DNA of 14,173 bases, from positions 1-14,173 of the forward strand of contig RFFQ01000051.1 in the NCBI GenBank assembly GCA_003697105.1, written 5' to 3'. Below the pieces are notes generated by a model that was not told the origin of the DNA, made no database searches, and was given only the letters and a program-made list of their open reading frames with translations. The position numbers were made by a program, and so were the translations under genes. Positions 6,616 through 13,912 of the stretch are shown piece after piece. Each line of letters starts with the position of its first letter. Positions within the stretch are counted from its first letter, which is position 1. This DNA is from Gemmatimonadota bacterium (lineage in GTDB: Bacteria; 4572-55; J002).

Positions 6616-9384
6616 ATGCGTCACCTTATTTTTACTGGTTTAATCAGCCTGTTGGTCGTGTTTCCGGTTGTAATGGCGGCAGAAATTGCGCCGGAATTGG
6701 AAGCACAACTGCAACAGATGGACGATGAGGCGTTTATTACCGTCATGATCGAAATGGCGGATCAGTTTGATACGCCGGCATTGGACCGCGATTTGAAACA
6801 ACGCCGTGCTACCCGCCAACAGCGACATTATGAAGTTGTTACGGCGTTGCAAGATTGGGCAAACCGTACCCAAGCAGATGTTCTCAACTGGCTTGACCAG
6901 CAAGAATTGCAGGGTAAGGTTCAGAATGTGCAAAGTATGTGGATCAGTAATCTGATTTTTGCGGATATGCAAAAAGCGGTTGTTTATCAACTGGCGGCTT
7001 TTGATGAAATTGCTACGCTCCACCCGAACTATGAAATGGAACTCATTGAACCCGTTCGCACCGAAAATAGTCGGGAAACCGGTTCCTTACGGCGAGTTGA
7101 ATCCGGTTTGGAAGCCATCCGCGCTGATGAAGTGTGGGCAATGGGCATCAATGGTGAAGGCACACTGGTTTCAAACGTGGATTCCGGTGTGGATGGGAAT
7201 CATCCTGCGTTAGCCGACCGGTGGCTCGGTCTGGAAAGACCGTGGCAAGAGTGCTGGTATAATGCCCAAGACCCCAATGGTTCTCAATTTCCCATCGCGG
7301 TGGACGGGGCACACGGCACGCACACCATGGGGACGGAAACCGGTCTGGGGGTGGCTACAGGAGATACCATCGGGGTGGCATGGGGTGCTCAATGGATTGC
7401 CGCCGGTGTGGAATTCAGTGGTGGTAGTACCCAACGGCTCGTCAATTCCCTGCAATGGATCGCCAACCCGGATGGTGACCCGACCAACGATGATGATGTC
7501 CCTGATGTCTGTAATAATTCGTGGGGAAGTTCGACCCCATGCCGCACAGTATATGATGGTGTGATCCAAAATTGTGAAGCCAACGGGTGCGCGATTGTCT
7601 TCTCCGCCGGAAATTCAGGTCCGGGACCCCAAACGATTGGTAGTCCGGCAAGTTCAATTTTGACTCCTTACACGGTCTTTGCCGTAGGTGCGGTGAATGG
7701 GCATGGTAGCAACCCACCGTATCCGATTGCGTCCTTTAGTAGCCGAGGTCCCTCCGGTTGTGATGGGCAAACTATCAAACCGGAAGTGTCCGCGCCGGGG
7801 GTGGAAGTCCGCTCCTCCGTGCCGGGCGGTGGGTATCAAAGTTCCGGCTGGAGTGGCACCTCGATGGCGGCACCGCATGTCTCGGGAACGATGGCACTGA
7901 TGCGCCAAGTTGACCCCAATATTGAAGTGGATGTGATGAAAGATATTCTGATGAGTACCGCCATTGATCATGGCAGTCCCGGTGAAGATAATGATTATGG
8001 TTGGGGTGTCATTGATGCGTACGCTGCGGTGATGGAAGTCTTTGCCCGGCTCTCTGCTTTTGAAGGGACCGTGACAGATGCCGAAAGCGGTGAGGAACTG
8101 CGGGAAACGCATGTTTATATTGAGGATACCGCGTTTGAGACCGTCTCCGATGTGAATGGCTTCTACCATCTCTCTGCCCAACCCGGTGAATATTTTATCA
8201 GCGCCGAGCGGTTTGGGTATTATGATTTTGTCTCGGAAATCAGTTATACCATTGCCTCCCAAGAAACGATCATCGTTGATATCGAAATGGATGCCCGCCC
8301 TACCGGTACGCTTTATGGCATGGTGACCGATACCCAAGGTAATCCGTTGGAAAATGCCGGATTTTCACCGGTGGGTGTGCCGGTGGACCCCTTTTATACG
8401 GACGGTAATGGGGAATATGCTGTTGAACTGCCGGGCGATTATGAATACACGTTGTTTGTGTATGCTCCCGATCATGACCCGCAGGAAATTACAGTTGAAA
8501 TCCCAGCCGGTAGCGAGGTAGAACTCAATGTGGAGATGGTTTTTGTGCAAAGTTTTGAAGAGTCTGATGGGGGTTTTACATTAAGTGGGAGTGGGAATGA
8601 GTGGGAGTGGGGTGCTCCGACTGAAGAAGGAGGACCCGCTTTTGCCTACAGTGGTGACTATGTTTGGGGCACGGATTTGGATGGCGTCTATGGTTCCAAC
8701 CGGCGTTATAATCTGATTACCCCCACGTACCATATTGGCATTGATTCCACTGCTAAATTGGTATTTTATACGTGGTACGAACTCAGCGAAGGGTGGGATG
8801 GCGGCAATGTCGCTATTACCACCAATGCCGGTGAGGATTGGACGATCATTGACCCGGTGGGTGGTTATCCCGATGATTCCATTGTGGGATTAGGTGGTGC
8901 GCGTGGTTTTACGGGTGATTCCGATGGTTGGGAGCGGGTTGAATTTCCGCTAGCGGACTATCTTAATCAAGATGTGCAATTCCGCTTCCGCTTTGGTAGC
9001 ACAAACGATCCCCAACGAGGTTGGTTTATTGACAATTTCGCGCTGTACGGTTCGACCGATTTTGGGATCGATGTACCTTCCACCCAGACGCAGATTCAAA
9101 CACCGCTTTACTATGAGCTACACCCAAATTACCCCAATCCGTTTAACCCGTTTACGCTGATCCATTACCAAATTCCTCGGTCGGATTGGGTCTCCTTGCG
9201 AATTTACAACAGCGAAGGCCGGTTAATACGGACACTCGTCGAGGGTGAACAACCCGCCGGCGCCTATTCCGTAGAATGGGATGGTAAACGAGCCGACCGA
9301 CGCCCCGTACCGAGCGGTATCTACTATTACCGCCTCGATGCCGGAGAGTTTAGCCAAACCCGTAGTATGGTTCTCCTCAAGTAA
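6616..9384 (+). CDS. Secreted subtilisin-family (S8) protease with C-terminal sorting domain
   Basis: A 922-residue secreted serine protease. It has a signal peptide (about 1-22) and a propeptide-like region to about 160. The S8 catalytic domain (about 165-470) carries the triad Asp189 (V-D-S-G-V-D), His233 (A-H-G-T-H-T) and Ser416 (G-T-S-M-A-A-P-H), with oxyanion Asn333 in S-A-G-N-S-G-P. Two carboxypeptidase-regulatory-like beta domains follow (about 480-560 and 561-643), then a jelly-roll domain rich in Trp and Gly resembling those of bacillopeptidase F or immune inhibitor A (about 645-815). The C-terminal FlgD-Ig-like sorting domain opens with L-H-P-N-Y-P-N-P-F-N-P and ends in M-V-L-L-K. 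Such tails are known or predicted type IX secretion signals in Bacteroidota and related phyla. The start is supported by AAGGAG nine bases upstream. It is monocistronic and ends at a shared bidirectional terminator. All catalytic residues are intact. Its target is unknown; nutrient scavenging is plausible. Confidence 0.95.
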   Translation: MRHLIFTGLISLLVVFPVVMAAEIAPELEAQLQQMDDEAFITVMIEMADQFDTPALDRDLKQRRATRQQRHYEVVTALQDWANRTQADVLNWLDQQELQGKVQNVQSMWISNLIFADMQKAVVYQLAAFDEIATLHPNYEMELIEPVRTENSRETGSLRRVESGLEAIRADEVWAMGINGEGTLVSNVDSGVDGNHPALADRWLGLERPWQECWYNAQDPNGSQFPIAVDGAHGTHTMGTETGLGVATGDTIGVAWGAQWIAAGVEFSGGSTQRLVNSLQWIANPDGDPTNDDDVPDVCNNSWGSSTPCRTVYDGVIQNCEANGCAIVFSAGNSGPGPQTIGSPASSILTPYTVFAVGAVNGHGSNPPYPIASFSSRGPSGCDGQTIKPEVSAPGVEVRSSVPGGGYQSSGWSGTSMAAPHVSGTMALMRQVDPNIEVDVMKDILMSTAIDHGSPGEDNDYGWGVIDAYAAVMEVFARLSAFEGTVTDAESGEELRETHVYIEDTAFETVSDVNGFYHLSAQPGEYFISAERFGYYDFVSEISYTIASQETIIVDIEMDARPTGTLYGMVTDTQGNPLENAGFSPVGVPVDPFYTDGNGEYAVELPGDYEYTLFVYAPDHDPQEITVEIPAGSEVELNVEMVFVQSFEESDGGFTLSGSGNEWEWGAPTEEGGPAFAYSGDYVWGTDLDGVYGSNRRYNLITPTYHIGIDSTAKLVFYTWYELSEGWDGGNVAITTNAGEDWTIIDPVGGYPDDSIVGLGGARGFTGDSDGWERVEFPLADYLNQDVQFRFRFGSTNDPQRGWFIDNFALYGSTDFGIDVPSTQTQIQTPLYYELHPNYPNPFNPFTLIHYQIPRSDWVSLRIYNSEGRLIRTLVEGEQPAGAYSVEWDGKRADRRPVPSGIYYYRLDAGEFSQTRSMVLLK
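8587..8612 (+). other. G-quadruplex-type motif inside the protease gene
   Basis: Four runs of at least three G separated by 3, 7 and 3 bases lie on the coding strand. They come from a short direct repeat of AGTGGGAGTGGG that encodes the Gly/Ser/Trp/Glu stretch opening the jelly-roll domain. The pattern meets the usual G4 definition; function is unknown. Confidence 0.45.
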
Positions 9385-9415
9385 ATCGCACCGTTGTAAG
9401 CGGTAATCGAACGTC

Positions 9416-9455
9416 AAAACCCCGTGAGTGAAATTATACACTCACGGGGTTTTTT
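9416..9455. terminator. Bidirectional intrinsic terminator between convergent genes
   Basis: AAAACCCCGTGAGTG and CACTCACGGGGTTTT pair perfectly (15 bp) around an 8-base loop. On the plus strand the arm ends in six T, and on the minus strand in four. It lies 32 bases after the protease stop and 43 bases after the NapC-like gene stop, and so serves both. Confidence 0.9.
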
Positions 9456-9497
9456 AGAAGACAGAATTTAACGCGGTAACGCGTGTTCATGACGGGG

Positions 9498-10985
9498 TTA
9501 ATACCAATTCATGAACTCATTTTTCAGATATTCGTGCATCATGGCATTTCGATCGGTTTCGCTGGGAGTTTCCAGATATTTGAATGGCGAATCTTCCTCG
9601 TTGGATAAGATGGAATGGCAGGTGGTGCAATCATAAGCGATGGTAGAACCATCTTCGGCAACTAGATTTTGATTATGGCAACGAAAACATCCGTCTTCTG
9701 TGCCGCGATGCCCGATATGGCTGGGATATGTACCCCATTCGATCTGCATCTGATGGTGGATATTACGGTTATACACCGCCTGTAACACCGTAATTGCTTG
9801 ATCAATTGCCGCCATTTTTTGCCCGGCAATGCGGGGATAGTTGCGCTGGTAGAACCCGGATAGATGGGCTTCAATACCACTCATTGCCGCCGCCTGATTG
9901 GGATAATTCGCGGTGATGGCGCTCAATGCTTCTCGTTTGAGATAAGGCAATGACCGGTCTAACAATCCCTTGCGAATCCGGTCGTCAATTGCGGTTTCGG
10001 GGTCTTCATAGATGTGGGTTGCCCGATTGTGGCAATCAATACAATCGAATGTTCGGATATCCTCGGCGTGGGCATCCTCGTGCAGGCGTTGGTTCGTATA
10101 GCGCTTAAAACTGCCATCTTCTTGCCGGACTTCCACCCAAATCATTTTTTTGCGCTCATCATTTACGGAAGCATAGCGAACTTCATTTTCTTTACCGATG
10201 TGCCAATGAATGCCGGCTCTTTCACCCGGATGGCCGGTGTCGATTTTCAGCCCCAAGGTGGTGTACTTTGGTGTGGAAGTTGAATCGCGGTCATAATGGA
10301 TAATCGTTTTGAGTTTACTTCCGTAAAATTTATCGGGCCAATGACATTTTTCACACGTTTCGCGAGCGGGGCGTAGGCGGTGAACCGGTGTGGGTATCGG
10401 GCGACTATAGATATCGAACGCCGCCAACACCATTTGCCGGGCGCCGTTCAACTTCGAGTCGATCAGGGCATCCACACCTTCTCCCACATGGCATTCCACG
10501 CACTTCACGCGGGCATGGGGGGAATCCTGATACGTTGTCCATTCTGGGTTCATGACGGTATGGCAGGTTGTGCCGCAAAATTCTGGTGTATCCATAAAAT
10601 GCAAACCCCGTACACTTGCCCCACCCATAAAAATCACATTGATTAATGTTAGGATGGCGACGGTCAAGAAGAGCCGCGATCCGGTTTGATGTGCCACCAC
10701 ATCATCTGGGGAAAAGCGCTCGTTCAGCAGTTCTTTGGTTGATTTTCCCCGTTGTTTGGTGTAGCGCCACCAGCCGATGGGGATCAGCACTAGCCCGATC
10801 AAAAAGAGGGTGGGGAAGGTCAAATAAGTAATCAGCCCCATGTACTGATTGGTAAAGATGCCGAGAATCCGGGCAAATTCTAAAATAATAAAGGTAATAA
10901 AGGAGGACGTTGCCAGTACTACCCCAATTTTGCCAAACCAGTTGACCGAAATACCGCGCAGAAAATTCAGATATTTTTGAAACAT
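9498..10985 (-). CDS. Membrane-anchored NapC/NirT-type multiheme cytochrome c
   Basis: NapC/NirT/NrfH proteins oxidise quinol at the inner membrane and pass electrons to periplasmic enzymes. Numbered from the ATG at 11000 (500 residues), three hydrophobic helices (about 24-48, 54-78, 109-128) precede a periplasmic domain. The diagnostic block is F-C-G-T-T-C-H-T-V-M-N-P-E-W, then S-P-H-A-R-V-x-C-V-E-C-H and R-P-I-P-T-P-V. There are six heme sites: one CX3CH (142-147) and five CX2CH starting at 167, 216, 320, 438 and 458. Ordinary NapC/NrfH proteins have one helix and four or five hemes. The extra helices and length recall the larger ImcH-like inner-membrane cytochromes, which is a resemblance and not a firm assignment. 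I prefer the ATG at 10985, which has GGAG nine bases before it; the one at 11000 has only AGG. It is the last gene of the operon, 72 bases after the octaheme gene. Confidence 0.9.
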   Translation of the reverse strand: MFQKYLNFLRGISVNWFGKIGVVLATSSFITFIILEFARILGIFTNQYMGLITYLTFPTLFLIGLVLIPIGWWRYTKQRGKSTKELLNERFSPDDVVAHQTGSRLFLTVAILTLINVIFMGGASVRGLHFMDTPEFCGTTCHTVMNPEWTTYQDSPHARVKCVECHVGEGVDALIDSKLNGARQMVLAAFDIYSRPIPTPVHRLRPARETCEKCHWPDKFYGSKLKTIIHYDRDSTSTPKYTTLGLKIDTGHPGERAGIHWHIGKENEVRYASVNDERKKMIWVEVRQEDGSFKRYTNQRLHEDAHAEDIRTFDCIDCHNRATHIYEDPETAIDDRIRKGLLDRSLPYLKREALSAITANYPNQAAAMSGIEAHLSGFYQRNYPRIAGQKMAAIDQAITVLQAVYNRNIHHQMQIEWGTYPSHIGHRGTEDGCFRCHNQNLVAEDGSTIAYDCTTCHSILSNEEDSPFKYLETPSETDRNAMMHEYLKNEFMNWY

Positions 10986-11012
10986 AGTTGTGTTCTCCAT
11001 TCGCGCCTATTT

Positions 11013-11043
11013 CGGGCAAGCGCGGGAATTCCACACTTGCCCG
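11013..11043 (-). other. Stable intercistronic hairpin between the two cytochrome genes
   Basis: On the minus strand CGGGCAAGTGTGG pairs with CCGCGCTTGCCCG over 13 bp, including two G-U pairs, around a 5-base loop. The plus-strand version would have two A-C mismatches, so the structure suits minus-strand mRNA. No U tract follows. A role in mRNA processing or in protecting the upstream octaheme message is plausible. Confidence 0.6.
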
Positions 11044-11057
11044 GTAAAATCATCATC

Positions 11058-12410
11058 TTAGTTTTTCTGGGCGGCTTCTTCAAACAGCGGTGCATAAATT
11101 TTTTGAATCTCGCCGGAACGAATGGCGGCTTTGAGTTCCTCTGTCGGTTTGTTGACCCATTCGTGCATGGGGTCATTGGCAATCATATCATCAATGATTT
11201 TGTTGACATCCGGATCGTTATATTTGCGAGCTTCGGGGATTAGTTTAAAGTAAAAGTGCTGAGCAACTTCATAAAATCCGTGCCACCACGTGTAGTCTGG
11301 ACCCATCATGGACGCCCCATGACGCGCTCGACGCCCCTCATGATGCCAAAGCTCCCAATAAATCCACTCTATTTTATTACTAAAGGATGCTTTATTTTCC
11401 AGCAATCCTTTTTCCTTGATGGTGTTGAGAATAGCAGTTGCGGGTTCCGCATATTTTTCATTGTAGAGCCGCACGGTGGCATCATATTGGTAAAAGTGCC
11501 CATCGGTGAAACCGGGACCATGACACGCGACACACACATCTTGCATATTTGCCCGGCGTTGTTCCCAATTATCCAGATGTTTAGATTTTGGTGGACGGAG
11601 CGTCCATGCAATGCGGGTTCCGGCATCATGCGTGATTGGTTGATTCTTGGTGGCGGACATGTGACACGTGGCACACGTGGGGGCAACGTAGTAATCCTCA
11701 CCCACCACCCATTTATCCGAATCCAGATTCATTTTATCAATGTTAGTGTAATACGTGTTGCCGTGTTTGGACTCTTCATACACTTCTTTTTGCGGGTGAT
11801 CCGGTCCCAGATGGCATTTGGAACAGGCTTCCGGCTGGCGTGCCTGCGCTTTATCAAAGCTGTGACGGGTGTGGCACGCATTACACGATCCGTTTGAACC
11901 GTCCGGGTTAAGCCGCCCAATACCGGAATTGGGCCACGTTGAACGGTGGAGCTTATTCGGCGAAGATTCGTCAATCTTCACTTTTGCTCCGTGACAACTT
12001 TCACAACCCAGTGCGGCAACGGGTGCACCGGCGGTCACATGTGCCAGATACGCATCTTTGGAATCCAGAATTTTACCGGCGGAGGCATGATATGACTCTT
12101 GAAATTCTGTCGATTCTTTCTCATGACAACGCCCGCAGTCCTTCGGCGTTACCAACGTGGCAATGGTGGCACCATGATGCTCATAAGCATCTGGATCGTC
12201 CTTTTCTGCAACGTGACAACTGATACAGGTCACTTTATGAAACGCATGTTGGGACTCATACCATTGCTTGTACAAGCCGGGGGATTTCTCCTTGTGGCAG
12301 GTCATACATTCTCCGGCAACTTTGGGATCCACGCTGGATAATGCCGGATTGGCGCTGAAGATCACCACGATAAACGTCGTGATCACTCCTATTAACACAA
12401 AATTTCTCAT
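11058..12410 (-). CDS. Octaheme cytochrome c of the hydroxylamine oxidoreductase (HAO) family
   Basis: A periplasmic octaheme enzyme of the HAO superfamily, whose members oxidise hydroxylamine or hydrazine or, in non-nitrifiers, are thought to reduce nitrite or hydroxylamine. The 450 residues have a signal peptide (about 1-26) and eight CX2CH sites starting at 35, 62, 92, 136, 176, 196, 246 and 293. HAO hallmarks are G-P-D-H-P-Q-x-E-x-Y-E-E-S-K-H-G (202-217), T-H-D-A-G-T-R-I near 260, and A-R-H-G-A-S-M-M-G-P-D-Y near 362-373. The C-terminus is a heme-free helical segment without a membrane anchor, shorter than nitrifier HAO. Whether the tyrosine that cross-links the catalytic heme in true HAO is present cannot be told without alignment. 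The frame is open to 12434, but the ATG at 12410 is correct: AAGGAGG lies about seven bases upstream and the signal peptide starts there. The neighbouring NapC-like and porin genes point to respiration rather than nitrification. Confidence 0.92.
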   Translation of the reverse strand: MRNFVLIGVITTFIVVIFSANPALSSVDPKVAGECMTCHKEKSPGLYKQWYESQHAFHKVTCISCHVAEKDDPDAYEHHGATIATLVTPKDCGRCHEKESTEFQESYHASAGKILDSKDAYLAHVTAGAPVAALGCESCHGAKVKIDESSPNKLHRSTWPNSGIGRLNPDGSNGSCNACHTRHSFDKAQARQPEACSKCHLGPDHPQKEVYEESKHGNTYYTNIDKMNLDSDKWVVGEDYYVAPTCATCHMSATKNQPITHDAGTRIAWTLRPPKSKHLDNWEQRRANMQDVCVACHGPGFTDGHFYQYDATVRLYNEKYAEPATAILNTIKEKGLLENKASFSNKIEWIYWELWHHEGRRARHGASMMGPDYTWWHGFYEVAQHFYFKLIPEARKYNDPDVNKIIDDMIANDPMHEWVNKPTEELKAAIRSGEIQKIYAPLFEEAAQKN

Positions 12411-12437
12411 TAGATTACCCTCCTTACAGGTCATCGT

Positions 12438-13673
12438 TTAGAAATTAACAATGGTTTGTCCATAAACCCAACCGGATGCGTCTTCACCGTACCAATCCTT
12501 GAAAACATCTCCGGGTGAAAAAGCAGAAATACCGCCAGTAAAGCGAATATTGGCGTTGTAGGTGTAGATCAGAGTCAGGTCGATCTCCGTCCCAAGAGCT
12601 GTTTCTTCCGTTCCATCCGAGAGAAGCGCATCCTGAGCTAGACTGAACAGGTGCAAATCGCCCTTAAACAATAAATTCTCACGCGGTGTGAAACCGGATT
12701 TCAGCATGATGTCAACCAGACCCTTGTTTTGAGTATTCACCGGTATGTTGGTGAAATAATCCATGAAGCCATAAAACTTATGGTTAGTGGCGTATAAGGT
12801 ATCGAAGCATTCATATTCTTCGGTTTCTGGATCATCGCCCGTCAGTATATCCATTCCCAGACCGACAAACGGTTTCAGATGATGATTGAACTTATACATC
12901 GCGAAAACGGTCAACATACCTGCCGCAATGTCGGTATCACCAAAATTGGTGGTACCTCCTTGAAATGCTAACTCAGCTTTTAGATTCAAACCACCAAAGT
13001 TCCCCTTGAAGTAGGTGCCAATCGTGGCTCGCTCCAACAGCGCGTCTTCATCAGCGTTTTCTTGGGCATCCTGCTCCGCCAACACATACACGTCAATGGC
13101 ATAATTATCGGCGGGTTTAATCTGGGTATATACCCCGGAAAATGTCTGGTCACCGTCATTTTCGTCCGGCGCTTGATTCGATTCATAAAGTTGTGTATTG
13201 AATAGATCGATCTGCACTTTACCGAATGATAACATCGCCACGCCGCCATCGAAAGACCGGCCCACATTGTGCCAACCAACGGCTCCGATTAACCGTTCAT
13301 TGCCATAAACCATCTCCATACGACCCATTTTGATCGATAACCAATCCCACCAGAGCCGGTTTACTTGAAAATAGGCTTGGTGCAGATCGACATTCGCCGT
13401 AGAGGAGAGGGTAGAGGCTTCTGTCCCGTAAATTCGAGAATCTTGCAACTGAACAAAAGCAAGCCATCCCTGAGGAGAGGTCGCTTTGATGTTGATCCGG
13501 GTTCGTAACGCGGTAACGTCATATGGATCGGTATCACTGTTGAAATCTTTGTCAATACTTTCTCCACGAACCCGTAATTGCCCGCCAATAGTAAGTTCTG
13601 TTTCTTGTGCTCCTAACCAAGACGGGGTAATTAGTAAAACAGATAACACTATTAGACTGAAATAACGCATCAT
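12438..13673 (-). CDS. Outer-membrane porin of the alginate-export type
   Basis: A 411-residue outer-membrane beta-barrel. A signal peptide (about 1-22, cleaved after L-G-A) is followed by alternating beta-strands. The early block A-L-R-T-R-I-N-I-K-A-x-S-P-Q-G-W-L-A-F-V-Q-L-Q-D-S-R, and the later G-R-M-E-M-V-Y-G-N-E-R-L-I-G with W-H-N-V-G-R-S-F-D-G-G, resemble alginate-export (AlgE-type) family porins. The last residue is Phe, as expected for a barrel. The size suggests about 16-18 strands, well below the roughly 26-28 strands of MtrB-type electron conduits, so passive uptake of a small anion is more likely. The start codon is one of two adjacent ATGs (13673 or 13670), with GGAGG just upstream. 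It is the first gene of the operon, 27 bases before the octaheme gene, and is presumably controlled by the palindrome at 13803. Confidence 0.85.
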   Translation of the reverse strand: MMRYFSLIVLSVLLITPSWLGAQETELTIGGQLRVRGESIDKDFNSDTDPYDVTALRTRINIKATSPQGWLAFVQLQDSRIYGTEASTLSSTANVDLHQAYFQVNRLWWDWLSIKMGRMEMVYGNERLIGAVGWHNVGRSFDGGVAMLSFGKVQIDLFNTQLYESNQAPDENDGDQTFSGVYTQIKPADNYAIDVYVLAEQDAQENADEDALLERATIGTYFKGNFGGLNLKAELAFQGGTTNFGDTDIAAGMLTVFAMYKFNHHLKPFVGLGMDILTGDDPETEEYECFDTLYATNHKFYGFMDYFTNIPVNTQNKGLVDIMLKSGFTPRENLLFKGDLHLFSLAQDALLSDGTEETALGTEIDLTLIYTYNANIRFTGGISAFSPGDVFKDWYGEDASGWVYGQTIVNF

Positions 13674-13774
13674 AAAACCTCCATAACAAGTTTGAAAAAT
13701 GAAACCTTTCGCGGGATATGTATTTGTACTGCCATCCTTCCCGGAAAAGCTAGATAAATAGAACTGTAGGATAA

Positions 13775-13780
13775 TAGATA
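13775..13780 (-). promoter_or_regulatory. Candidate -10 box of the porin/octaheme/NapC operon
   Basis: TATCTA on the minus strand would start transcription near 13768, exactly 41.5 bases from the centre of the TTGAC-N4-GTCAA palindrome. An alternative is TATTAT at 13776-13771. No good -35 box is seen, as expected for an activator-dependent promoter. Confidence 0.4.
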
Positions 13781-13802
13781 GGTAAAACCGGAATGACTTA
13801 CC

Positions 13803-13816
13803 TTGACTTTAGTCAA
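13803..13816. promoter_or_regulatory. CRP/FNR-family-like operator upstream of the porin/cytochrome operon
   Basis: TTGAC-TTTA-GTCAA is a perfect 5+4+5 palindrome with the same layout as the FNR site (TTGAT-N4-ATCAA). It lies 130 bases before the porin start codon and just past the STAS-gene terminator, so it belongs to the cytochrome operon. The distance to the candidate -10 box fits a class II activation site. The regulator gene is not in the window. Confidence 0.6.
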
Positions 13817-13836
13817 TTTTGTAAAACCTTACGCAT

Positions 13837-13862
13837 AAAAAAAGAGCCAGATGTCTGGCTCT
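13837..13862 (-). terminator. Intrinsic terminator of the STAS-domain gene
   Basis: Minus strand: AGAGCCAG, a 4-base loop, CTGGCTCT, then a run of seven T. It lies 50 bases after the STAS stop codon and insulates that gene from the porin operon. Confidence 0.9.
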
Positions 13863-13912
13863 GTAAAAGGAAATGAGGAATTATAGGGCAACCCACTTAA
13901 TCCGCAAGGGTG

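Noticed and set aside
7654-8337. 227-residue minus-strand ORF inside the protease gene
   Set aside because: Antisense to the conserved S8 catalytic domain, with no recognisable motif and a high His/Ile/Arg content typical of a shadow.
11256-11897. 213-residue plus-strand ORF
   Set aside because: Antisense to the octaheme cytochrome gene, with no domain features.
12438-13673. MtrB-like barrel of an extracellular electron conduit
   Set aside because: At about 411 residues it is much shorter than MtrB-type barrels, and its conserved blocks match alginate-export porins. No surface decaheme gene is adjacent.
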